From Actinomycetes bacterium (GTDB lineage Bacteria; Actinomycetota; Acidimicrobiia; Acidimicrobiales; RAAP-2): a stretch of DNA of 5,019 bases. The stretch lies in assembly GCA_021781315.1 (NCBI GenBank), contig JAJXXB010000239.1, forward strand, positions 1 to 5,019, in the 5' to 3' direction. The translations under genes were made by a program, and so were the position numbers. The notes beneath the pieces are model-generated. The model made no database searches, was not told the origin of the DNA, and was given only the letters and a program-made list of their open reading frames with translations. The first letter of the stretch is position 1, and every line of letters starts with the position of its first letter. Of the stretch, positions 1-5,019 are shown piece after piece.

Positions 1-122
1 CTTGTCGCGCCAGCGCCGTGGTACGAGTGCTGCGCGCCGTCGGCAGCCCCGAGGCCGAGCCGTCCTCGGTGACGCTGTGCCGCGAGTGCGCGGCTCCCAC
101 GCGGCGCAACCGGGTGGCCTAG
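1..122 (+). CDS. C-terminal fragment of a protein with a zinc-ribbon-like tail
   Basis: The 3' end of a gene enters from the left edge. The reading frame begins at base 3 and gives 39 residues before a TAG at 120-122. Nearly all codons end in G or C, as expected for coding sequence here. The fragment begins with Cys-Arg and later has a Cys-Arg-Glu-Cys pair (residues 26 to 29 of the visible part), followed by a basic tail ending RRNRVA. A C-x2-C knuckle plus an upstream Cys is what the end of a small zinc ribbon looks like, but the first knuckle would lie outside the window, so this is inference. The function is not recognised. The gene converges on the MFS transporter gene, with 33 bp between the two stop codons. 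Confidence 0.55.
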   Translation, partial: CRASAVVRVLRAVGSPEAEPSSVTLCRECAAPTRRNRVA

Positions 123-155
123 GCGCCTCATCTCACCCGTAACGTCGCGACGTCG

Positions 156-1412
156 TCAACCGGGCGCGGGCTGCGTCGCGCGCAGGTAGCTACGCACGAG
201 AGGGTCGAACGCCGCACCGATGACGACGAGCGCGCCGGCGAGCACGATCCAGCCGGTGCGGCCCAGGGAGACCGCCGTCGAGATGACGATGAGCGGGCCG
301 AGGACGCCGATGAGGTTGCGGCCCAAGGCGTACGCGCCCTGGTACTGCCCTTGGAGATCCTGGCGGGCCATGCCGAATCCGATGCCCCAGGAAGCTCCCG
401 AGCTGTAGAGCTCGCCCATCGTGTGCAGCACCATCCCGATCACGAGCACCACGCTGGCCACCACCGCGTTCGCTCCTTCGGCGGCGGCGTAGAAGAGGAA
501 CCCCGCGCCGATCAGCGCCCCCGATCGACGAAAGGCTCGCGCGGCCGCGGTGATGTCGCCGGAACCTCGACTGAAGCGCACCTGCAGCGTGATCACCATG
601 ATCGTGTTGACGCCCATCAGTAGCGCCACCCACCAGCGCGGCGCGTGCGTGTGGTCGATGATCCACAGCGGTATCCCCACGCTCTGGACCGTGAAGTGAA
701 TCGTGAAGAGTCCGTTGAGTGCCGACGCGAGAAGGAAGCGGCGATCTCTCAAGACGACGGTCATCGGCTCGCGCGACTCTCCGACGGCCACAGGAATCGG
801 CGGCATCGGCGGCAATTGCATGATGTAGAAGGCCGCGACGAGGAACGTCACCGCGTTGCCCAGAATCATGGCGAGGTAGGCGCTGCGCGTATCGAACGCC
901 AGCGCCACGCCCGCAAAGACCATGCCGATCGAGATGCCGAAATTCGTTACCGCTCGCTGGAATGCTCGCACTCGCACACGCTCGTCGCCGTGACCGAATC
1001 GCGACATCATCGCCCCACGGACGCTGCCGCTCGCGCTCGACAAGACGCCGCCCGCCGCCGACACGAGGACGAAGCCCGCGAAGGTGTGCACGAGCGCGAA
1101 CGCCGCCATGGCGGCGCCCTCACCGACGCACGACGCGGCGTTGAGCTCTCGGGGTCCCCACCGGTCCGCGAGGTGTCCGACGGGAACTGACGCTATGAGC
1201 CCCACGGCCGCGGCGATGCCGAGTCCGATCCCCACCTGGTGGGGCGCGAGTCCCACCGAACGGGTGAAGTAGATCACCTCAATGGTGAAGAAGAGGCCGT
1301 TGCCGATCGTGTTGGCGAGGGTGGCCTTGGTCAAGGTGCGCAGCGGGCCGGCCGGGGGAATCGCCGCGCGCACGAGTCGCGCACCACGCGAGAGTCGTTG
1401 CGGCTGCGACAT
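156..1412 (-). CDS. MFS (major facilitator superfamily) transporter
   Basis: This gene encodes a 418-residue integral membrane protein of about 12 predicted hydrophobic segments, the usual MFS size. The family signature loop between helices 2 and 3 is clear at residues 79-88 (GHLADRWGPR, motif A). A polar central loop at roughly residues 202-226 (PPMPPIPVAVGESREP) separates the two six-helix halves. The second half contains a QGQYQGAYALGRN stretch near 354-366, resembling the helix 10-11 region of drug-efflux-like MFS proteins. MFS carriers move small solutes across the inner membrane, usually by proton coupling. The substrate cannot be read from the sequence. I chose ATG at 1412 over an in-frame TTG at 1421, because the TTG would overlap the likely -10 hexamer TAGGTT. 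The gene stands alone on its strand, diverges from the small membrane protein gene and ends in TGA at 156-158. Confidence 0.88.
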   Translation of the reverse strand: MSQPQRLSRGARLVRAAIPPAGPLRTLTKATLANTIGNGLFFTIEVIYFTRSVGLAPHQVGIGLGIAAAVGLIASVPVGHLADRWGPRELNAASCVGEGAAMAAFALVHTFAGFVLVSAAGGVLSSASGSVRGAMMSRFGHGDERVRVRAFQRAVTNFGISIGMVFAGVALAFDTRSAYLAMILGNAVTFLVAAFYIMQLPPMPPIPVAVGESREPMTVVLRDRRFLLASALNGLFTIHFTVQSVGIPLWIIDHTHAPRWWVALLMGVNTIMVITLQVRFSRGSGDITAAARAFRRSGALIGAGFLFYAAAEGANAVVASVVLVIGMVLHTMGELYSSGASWGIGFGMARQDLQGQYQGAYALGRNLIGVLGPLIVISTAVSLGRTGWIVLAGALVVIGAAFDPLVRSYLRATQPAPG

Positions 1413-1419
1413 GTCGAAC

Positions 1420-1425
1420 AACCTA
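1420..1425 (-). promoter_or_regulatory. Candidate -10 element TAGGTT for a leaderless MFS transcript
   Basis: On the minus strand the sequence reads CTAGGTT, then 7 nt (GTTCGAC), then the ATG at 1412. TAGGTT fits the actinobacterial TANNNT -10 consensus. A 7-nt gap places the expected transcription start on or next to the A of ATG, giving a leaderless mRNA. No good Shine-Dalgarno sequence precedes this ATG. The same CTAGGTT-N7-ATG arrangement occurs before nfo in this window. This is an inference from sequence only. Confidence 0.5.
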
Positions 1426-1529
1426 GCGGCGGGCTGTTCGCGCGAAGGACGCCGAACATCGTTCTACGCCCCGCGCGTGACGACGGGCCCGACTCGCGGA
1501 GGGAGACGCCCACGAGCCGTGCGGCGCGC

Positions 1530-1535
1530 TACCGT
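1530..1535 (+). promoter_or_regulatory. Candidate -10 element TACCGT for the small membrane protein gene
   Basis: TACCGT matches TANNNT and lies 32 nt before the ATG at 1568. It would give a 5' leader of about 26 nt, enough room for the GGGA ribosome binding site at 1559-1562. There is no recognisable -35 box. Chance matches to TANNNT are frequent, so support is weak. Confidence 0.3.
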
Positions 1536-1567
1536 GATCGAACCACCGCGATCTCGACGGGACCACC

Positions 1568-1840
1568 ATGACCGGACTGTTCATCTTCGTGGGCGTGGCG
1601 CTCGTTCTCACCGTCGGCGCCGTCGCCCTCTCGGCGCGCTATCGCCGCTTCGACCCCGTGGTCACCTTCGATGGATCGAGCGCGCTCCCCCACGCAAACC
1701 CAACGACATTGATCGCCACCCCCGAGGAGGTGACCCGCGAGGCAGTCAGCCACCAGCAGCACTACGACGACGAGGACGACCTCCTCGACCCGCACCACGC
1801 CCCACGCGCGACACCGCCCGACGAATCCCCTTCGAGTTAG
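1568..1840 (+). CDS. Small single-span membrane protein with acidic, disordered tail (hypothetical)
   Basis: This gene encodes a 90-residue protein that I do not recognise. Residues 3-22 (start GLFIFVGVALVLTVG) form one hydrophobic membrane segment. RYRR follows at 24-27, so the positive-inside rule suggests a cytoplasmic C-terminus. The remaining 60 or so residues look unstructured, rich in Pro, His and acidic residues, with an acidic cluster YDDEDDLLD at 66-74 next to HH pairs at about 76-77. The ATG has a GGGA ribosome binding site 5 nt upstream, and the context GGACCACCATGAC is identical to that of the PPOX gene downstream. High GC in third positions supports real coding. A membrane-tethered adaptor or small regulator is possible but unproven. 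Its TAG stop overlaps the TAA stop of the convergent dehydratase gene within TTAG. Confidence 0.65.
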   Translation: MTGLFIFVGVALVLTVGAVALSARYRRFDPVVTFDGSSALPHANPTTLIATPEEVTREAVSHQQHYDDEDDLLDPHHAPRATPPDESPSS

Positions 1841-2139
1841 GCCTCGATCGCGAGGGCGACGAGCCGGTCCACCTCGTCGATGAAATCGACGTCGCGCTCG
1901 GTGACACCGCCGCGATCATGCGTCCACACCTCGAAACGAACCTGGTTCACGTCGAGGGTGACAGAGGCGTGATGATCGAGCCGCTCGGCCACCTCGGCCT
2001 GGGCCACCACGAGGTCCACGCCGCGCTGATACGTCGCCACGTCGACCACGCGCACCAAGTGCTCGCCCTCTCGGCGCCAGGCGTGATGGGTCGCGAGCAC
2101 CGCCTCCACTTCGGCGGGCTCGAGGCGGCGACGACTCAC
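1837..2139 (-). CDS. Pterin-4a-carbinolamine dehydratase family protein (PCD/DCoH-like)
   Basis: The protein is 100 residues long, the normal size for this single-domain family. The family enzyme dehydrates 4a-hydroxytetrahydropterin to quinonoid dihydropterin during recycling of the pterin cofactor of aromatic amino acid hydroxylases. The family pattern is visible: an N-terminal EPAEVEAVL helix (7-15), a histidine pair H56-H57, then [18 protein letters not shown] (67-84) with H74. The spacing from the second His of the pair to the THD His (17 residues) equals that of the rat enzyme (His62 to His79), so all three active-site histidines are kept. The usual HHP is HHA here (A58). The start is GTG at 2139, overlapping the fumC TGA as GTGA, so translation is probably coupled to fumC. 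No aromatic hydroxylase gene is visible nearby, so the physiological role is open. Confidence 0.88.
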   Translation of the reverse strand: MSRRRLEPAEVEAVLATHHAWRREGEHLVRVVDVATYQRGVDLVVAQAEVAERLDHHASVTLDVNQVRFEVWTHDRGGVTERDVDFIDEVDRLVALAIEA

Positions 2140-3524
2140 GGGTGGGTCATGTGCTCGGGCACGACCGCGGCGTCGAACTCCTCGGCCGTGAGAAAGCCGA
2201 GCGCCAGAGCGGCCTCGCGCAGCGTGGTGCGCTCCTTGTGGGCCTTCTTGGCCACCTGGGCGGACTTGTCGTAGCCGATGATCGGATTGAGCGCGGTGAC
2301 CAGCATCAGCGAATTGCGCAGGTGGTGGTCGATCTGTTCGTAGTCCGGCTCGAGACCCTCGACGCAGAACTCGCGGAACCGGTCACAGGCGTCACTGAGT
2401 AGATCGATCGACTGACACACGTTGTGGATCATGACGGGCTTGCAGACGTTGAGCTCGAGGTTGCCCCGCGAGCCGGCCATAGCGACCGCAGCGTCGTTGC
2501 CGTGCACCTGGATGCCAACCATGATCATCGCCTCGGACTGGGTGGGGTTCACCTTGCCCGGCATGATCGAACTGCCCGGTTCGTTCTCGGGCAGGCGCAG
2601 TTCGCCCAGACCCGATCGCGGTCCCGAGCCCAGCCAGCGCAGGTCGTCGGCGATCTTCATGAGGCTGGTGGCGAGGGTCTTGATGCCCCCGTGGGCGAAG
2701 ACCAGCGCGTCGTGGGCGGCGAGGGCCGCGAACTTGTTGGGCGCGGTCACGAAGGGCTGGCCGGTGATGCTCGCGATCTCACGCGCGACCCGCTCGCCGA
2801 ACTCGGGATGGGTGTTGAGTCCCGTGCCGACGGCAGTGCCGCCCGCGGCGAGCTCGTAGAGGCCGCCCAGCACCAGGTGCAGACGCTCGAGGTCGGCGTC
2901 GAGTTGGGCCACGTAGCCCGAGAACTCCTGGCCCAAGGTGAGAGGCACGGCGTCCATGAGGTGGGTGCGGCCGATCTTGACGACCCCGTCGTACGCGGCC
3001 ACCTTCACCGCGAGGGCGTCGCGCAGGCGCTCGACCGCCGGGATCAGTCGTTCGGTGATCTCCATCACCGCGGCGATGTGCATGGCGGTGGGGAACGTGT
3101 CATTCGACGACTGGGACATGTTCACGTGATCGTTGGGGTGCACCGGATCCTTCGATCCGCGCTCGCCGCCGGCGATCTCGATCGCCCGGTTCGAGATGAC
3201 CTCGTTGACGTTCATATTGGTCTGGGTGCCCGATCCGGTCTGCCAGATGCGCAACGGGAACTCGCCGGCCAGGGATCCGTCGACCACCTCGCCGGCCGCC
3301 TGCTCGATCAGGGCGGCCCGTTCGGCGTCGAGCTTGCCGAGGGCGTGATTCACGCGCGCGGAGGCGAGCTTCAAGATCCCGAAGGCCCGAATCACCGCGG
3401 CCGGCATCGTCTCGGTCGAGATCGCGAAGTGATGCAGGCTTCGCTGGGTCTGCGCACCCCAGTAGTGGGCGGCCGGGACTTCCACAGCTCCCATCGTGTC
3501 CGATTCCACGCGGAAACTCTCCAT
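2136..3524 (-). CDS. fumC: Class II fumarate hydratase (fumarase C)
   Basis: This gene encodes a 462-residue cytoplasmic enzyme (E. coli FumC is about 467) that interconverts fumarate and L-malate in the TCA cycle. It belongs to the iron-independent, homotetrameric aspartase/fumarase superfamily. The N-terminus has the typical [20 protein letters not shown] block (9-28). Further signatures are [12 protein letters not shown] (97-108), the substrate-site SSND (139-142), GRTHLMDA with catalytic H188 (185-192), and the mobile loop [13 protein letters not shown] (317-329) with S318, K324 and E331. The numbering of these residues coincides with E. coli FumC. The start at ATG 3524 is preferred over a longer in-frame extension to 3611 because AAGGAG lies 5 nt upstream and the family N-terminus aligns there. 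The extension would overlap the end of nfo. It is the second gene of the nfo operon and overlaps the dehydratase gene start by 4 nt. GSSIMPGK alone does not exclude an aspartase or argininosuccinate lyase relative, but the overall match favours fumarase strongly. Confidence 0.96.
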   Translation of the reverse strand: MESFRVESDTMGAVEVPAAHYWGAQTQRSLHHFAISTETMPAAVIRAFGILKLASARVNHALGKLDAERAALIEQAAGEVVDGSLAGEFPLRIWQTGSGTQTNMNVNEVISNRAIEIAGGERGSKDPVHPNDHVNMSQSSNDTFPTAMHIAAVMEITERLIPAVERLRDALAVKVAAYDGVVKIGRTHLMDAVPLTLGQEFSGYVAQLDADLERLHLVLGGLYELAAGGTAVGTGLNTHPEFGERVAREIASITGQPFVTAPNKFAALAAHDALVFAHGGIKTLATSLMKIADDLRWLGSGPRSGLGELRLPENEPGSSIMPGKVNPTQSEAMIMVGIQVHGNDAAVAMAGSRGNLELNVCKPVMIHNVCQSIDLLSDACDRFREFCVEGLEPDYEQIDHHLRNSLMLVTALNPIIGYDKSAQVAKKAHKERTTLREAALALGFLTAEEFDAAVVPEHMTHP

Positions 3525-3526
3525 GC

Positions 3527-3535
3527 TCTCTCCTT
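3527..3535 (-). promoter_or_regulatory. Strong Shine-Dalgarno sequence of fumC
   Basis: The minus strand reads TAA (nfo stop), then CGAAGGAGAGAGC, then ATG. AAGGAG is an almost perfect anti-16S match 5 nt before the start. It fixes the fumC start at 3524 and sits entirely in the 13-nt nfo-fumC gap, leaving no room for a separate promoter there. Confidence 0.85.
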
Positions 3536-3537
3536 CG

Positions 3538-4416
3538 TTACGAGTACAGTGCGACGCCCGCGTCAACCAGGCGCACCGCGTCGGCGACGTCGCTCGCGCG
3601 CGGTCCGTCACCGTCGCCGGGCACCTCGAGCAACAAGGGCAGGTCGCGCACGCGCGGCTCGCCCACCAGGGGGGCGAGCCCGTCGAAGCCGATGGTGCCC
3701 TCGCCCAGGTTGGCGTGGCGATCGCGGTTGCCCCCCAGTTCGATCTTCGAGTCGTTCAAGTGCAGGCAGCGCAGACGCGACAGGCCCACGCGCGCGTCGA
3801 TCTCGGCCAGCAGCGCGGCGGTGCCCTCGATGCTCGAGTAATCGACCCCGCTCGCCCACAGGTGCTGGGTGTCGACGCACAGCCCGAGGCGCGGGTCGCC
3901 GTCGAGGGCGGTGATGATCGCCTCGATCTCGGCGAAGTCGCGCCCCACCGTGCCGCCGGCGCCCGCGGCGTTCTCGATCAGAATGGGGCAGTCCACGCCC
4001 TCGGGGGCCTCGCTGGCCCCCTCAAGGGCCCGGCGAAGGCCCACCGTGACCCGCCCGATGGCCTCGTCAAACCCGCTGCCCTTGTGACTGCCCACGTGCA
4101 GCACGACGCCCGCGGCCCCCATGCCGCGCGCCACCGAGAGGTTGTGGGTGAGGGCCGCCACCGACTTCTCGTAGAGTTCGGGGTCGCCCGAGGCCAGGTT
4201 GATGAGATACGTGGCGTGGGCGAAGGTGTGCGTGACGCTCGGGTGCGCCGCCGCCGCCTCGCGATAGCTGGCGAGCACCTCGGGCGCGTACTGCGTGGGC
4301 TTCCACATGCGAGGGCTCTGGACGAAGACCTGGATCGAGGTGACCCCGATCTCCACGCCGGCCTCCAGGGAGGGCACCAGTTTGCCTCCGCCGCGTACGT
4401 GCGCACCGATGTTCAT
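3538..4416 (-). CDS. nfo: Endonuclease IV (AP endonuclease family 2)
   Basis: This 292-residue protein (E. coli Nfo is 285) is predicted to cleave the phosphodiester bond 5' of abasic sites in base-excision repair and to clear blocked 3' ends. It should be a TIM barrel with three zinc ions. All nine expected metal ligands can be placed: H67 ([10 protein letters not shown]), H107 (LHVGSH), E148 (LIENAAG), D182 and H185 (CVDTQH), H219 (LHLNDSK), D232 and H234 ([10 protein letters not shown]) and E264 (LLEVPG). Two motif variants are DTQH in place of the common DTCH, and EVPG in place of ETPG. Neither touches a ligand. The start is ATG at 4416 because MNIGAHV matches the family start; an in-frame extension back to 4680 runs antisense through the PPOX gene and is not credible. 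It is the first gene of the nfo-fumC-dehydratase operon, probably on a leaderless transcript. Confidence 0.95.
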   Translation of the reverse strand: MNIGAHVRGGGKLVPSLEAGVEIGVTSIQVFVQSPRMWKPTQYAPEVLASYREAAAAHPSVTHTFAHATYLINLASGDPELYEKSVAALTHNLSVARGMGAAGVVLHVGSHKGSGFDEAIGRVTVGLRRALEGASEAPEGVDCPILIENAAGAGGTVGRDFAEIEAIITALDGDPRLGLCVDTQHLWASGVDYSSIEGTAALLAEIDARVGLSRLRCLHLNDSKIELGGNRDRHANLGEGTIGFDGLAPLVGEPRVRDLPLLLEVPGDGDGPRASDVADAVRLVDAGVALYS

Positions 4417-4423
4417 TAACCTA

Positions 4424-4429
4424 AACCTA
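4424..4429 (-). promoter_or_regulatory. Candidate -10 element TAGGTT for leaderless nfo operon transcript
   Basis: The minus strand reads CTAGGTT, then TAGGTTA, then the nfo ATG, so a TANNNT hexamer ends exactly 7 nt before the start. The hexamer is tandemly repeated (TAGGTT TAGGTT), but only the distal copy has leaderless spacing. The only GGAG is about 17 nt upstream of ATG, too far to act as a ribosome binding site. The divergent 46-bp gap (4417-4462) must also hold a PPOX promoter; TAACCT at 4417-4422 is a weak candidate on the plus strand. Confidence 0.5.
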
Positions 4430-4451
4430 GTTCTCCGCTTGACCCCTCTGG

Positions 4452-4457
4452 AAAGGA
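4452..4457 (+). promoter_or_regulatory. Ribosome binding site of the PPOX gene
   Basis: AAAGGA lies 5 nt before the ATG at 4463. It decides this start against the longer in-frame extension to 4295, which runs antisense through the beginning of nfo. Confidence 0.7.
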
Positions 4458-4462
4458 CCACC

Positions 4463-4873
4463 ATGACTGACACCTTCACCAACGCCTCGCGCGCCCTCTT
4501 CGACAAGCAGGTCTTCGCCCACGTCGCCACCCTCGGCGCCGACGGCAGTCCCCACGTCACTCCGGTGTGGGTCCTGCTCGAGGGCGAGGACATCGTGATC
4601 AACACGGCGCTGGGACGCGCCAAGGCGCGCGACCTCGCGGCCGACCCGCGCGTGGCGATCTCCTTGACCGATCCCGACAATCCCTATTCGGTGATCGCGG
4701 TGCGCGGCACCGTGGTGACCTTCACCACCGATGGCGCCGACGCGGTCATCGACCAGATGGCCAAGAAGTACATGGGCGTCGACTCCTACCCCCTGCGCCG
4801 GGAGGGCGAAGTTCGCGTGACCGTGCGCATCCGCCCGGACCGCATCGTCCAGCAGCCCGCCGATCAGGAGTAG
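4463..4873 (+). CDS. PPOX-class (pyridoxamine 5'-phosphate oxidase-like) F420/flavin-dependent protein
   Basis: This 136-residue protein has a split-barrel flavin-binding fold. Family hallmarks are visible: an N-terminal helix, FAHVATLGADGSPHVTPVWV (18-37) forming the first strands, a second strand IVINTALG (44-51), the basic KARDLAADPRVAIS block (54-67), and YSVIAVRGTV (75-84). The block resembles the K-x-R-N-L-x-x-DP-R stretch of mycobacterial F420-binding members such as Rv1155, where Lys/Arg residues contact cofactor phosphates. F420 as cofactor is thus likely, but FMN is not excluded. Members reduce or oxidise varied small molecules, and the substrate cannot be inferred. It is short for a true PdxH (usually over 200 residues), so vitamin B6 synthesis is unlikely. 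The gene diverges from nfo across 46 bp. Its TAG stop lies inside the 3' end of the gene that follows on the minus strand. Confidence 0.88.
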   Translation: MTDTFTNASRALFDKQVFAHVATLGADGSPHVTPVWVLLEGEDIVINTALGRAKARDLAADPRVAISLTDPDNPYSVIAVRGTVVTFTTDGADAVIDQMAKKYMGVDSYPLRREGEVRVTVRIRPDRIVQQPADQE

Positions 4874-5019
4874 TCGGTCAGTTCGCCCGCGGCGCTGTCA
4901 CGCCGGCCGGCGAGCGTGAGCCGTGTCTCTCCGGCGACCAGTGTCTCGCCGGTCGCGTGCCAGACGGTGATCGGCCGCGGCGGCGCCGGTCGGTTGTAGG
5001 CGCCGCGCAGGGTTGCCGC
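4864..5019 (-). CDS. C-terminal 51 residues of an unidentified protein
   Basis: A minus-strand reading frame is open from the right edge to a TGA at 4864-4866. The 51 residues visible run from ATLRGAYNRP to GELTDYS. Almost every codon ends in G or C, which supports real coding, and the plus-strand frame continuing past the PPOX stop closes at a TAG. The middle (ITVWHATGETLVAGETRLTL) looks like alternating beta strands, and the end is polar. I do not recognise the family. The start lies outside the window. The last 10 bases overlap the end of the convergent PPOX gene. Confidence 0.6.
   Translation of the reverse strand, partial: AATLRGAYNRPAPPRPITVWHATGETLVAGETRLTLAGRRDSAAGELTDYS

Larger units (their letters stand above)
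1413..1567. promoter_or_regulatory. Divergent intergenic promoter region, MFS gene / small membrane protein gene
   Basis: These 155 bp separate two divergently transcribed genes and contain no convincing ORF of their own. They should hold both promoters. Candidate -10 hexamers are TAGGTT on the minus strand at 1420-1425 and TACCGT on the plus strand at 1530-1535. I see no TTGACA-like -35 at proper spacing for either, no clear operator palindrome, and no hairpin with a U-tract. Confidence 0.5.

Noticed and set aside
1771..1787. Hairpin CGAGGA-CGACC-TCCTCG as terminator for the PCD operon
   Set aside because: It has only a 6-bp stem, no U-tract on either strand, and lies in the Asp/Glu/Leu codons of the small membrane protein gene, which explain it.
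1282..2274. Plus-strand open frame across the MFS start, small ORF and PCD gene
   Set aside because: Its Arg/Pro/His-rich composition has no domain pattern, and it crosses promoters and several real genes. It is a GC-driven shadow.
3525..3611. N-terminal extension of fumarase to 3611
   Set aside because: It would overlap the 3' end of nfo, lacks family similarity, and bypasses the strong AAGGAG ribosome binding site before ATG 3524.
2424..3914. Long plus-strand open frame opposite fumC and nfo
   Set aside because: It is a high-GC shadow frame with low-complexity Arg/Gly/Asp/His composition, and it covers two confidently identified minus-strand genes.
4439..4444. TTGACC as a -35 box for the PPOX gene
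   Set aside because: The matching -10 would fall on the start codon and early coding sequence, with no TANNNT there.
4295..4462. N-terminal extension of the PPOX protein
   Set aside because: It is antisense to the start of nfo, while ATG 4463 has a ribosome binding site and begins the family fold.
4417..4680. N-terminal extension of nfo to 4680
   Set aside because: It runs antisense through the PPOX gene, and the family N-terminus MNIGAHV begins at 4416.
4901..4912. Palindrome CGCCGGCCGGCG as a regulatory site
   Set aside because: It lies inside the right-edge coding sequence, is all G and C, and is expected by chance at this base composition.

Overview
This is a 5 kb chromosomal window of high-GC, densely packed bacterial DNA. 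Every coding strand strongly prefers G or C in the third codon position. High GC, a PPOX protein of the type often using F420, GTG starts, and two genes with a TANNNT -10 hexamer directly before the start codon suggest an actinobacterium. An Acidimicrobiia-like lineage is possible, but the sequence alone does not prove it.

Layout from left to right. (1) Bases 1-122 are the 3' end of a plus-strand gene with a zinc-ribbon-like C-terminus. (2) A minus-strand MFS transporter occupies 156-1412. (3) A divergent promoter region of about 155 bp leads into a small plus-strand single-span membrane protein at 1568-1840. (4) A tight minus-strand operon reads, in transcription order, endonuclease IV (nfo, 4416-3538), class II fumarase (fumC, 3524-2136) and a pterin-4a-carbinolamine dehydratase-like protein (2139-1837). 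nfo and fumC are 13 nt apart. fumC and the dehydratase gene overlap by 4 nt (GTGA). (5) A plus-strand PPOX-class flavin/F420 protein lies at 4463-4873, divergent from nfo. (6) The 3' end of an unidentified minus-strand gene enters at the right edge (4864-5019).

The operon joins DNA base-excision repair, a TCA-cycle step and a pterin-recycling fold. I see no single pathway behind this. Shared dependence on growth or oxidative state is only a guess. All nine metal ligands of Nfo and the catalytic residues of FumC are present, so both look functional.

The main observations are architectural. Two of the three convergent junctions overlap at their stop codons: a shared TTAG at 1837-1840 and a 10-bp overlap at 4864-4873. 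nfo and the MFS gene both carry CTAGGTT exactly 7 nt before ATG and have no good ribosome binding site, which points to leaderless transcripts. The operon-internal fumC instead has a strong Shine-Dalgarno sequence. I found no mobile element, CRISPR array, RNA gene or novel defence-like system.
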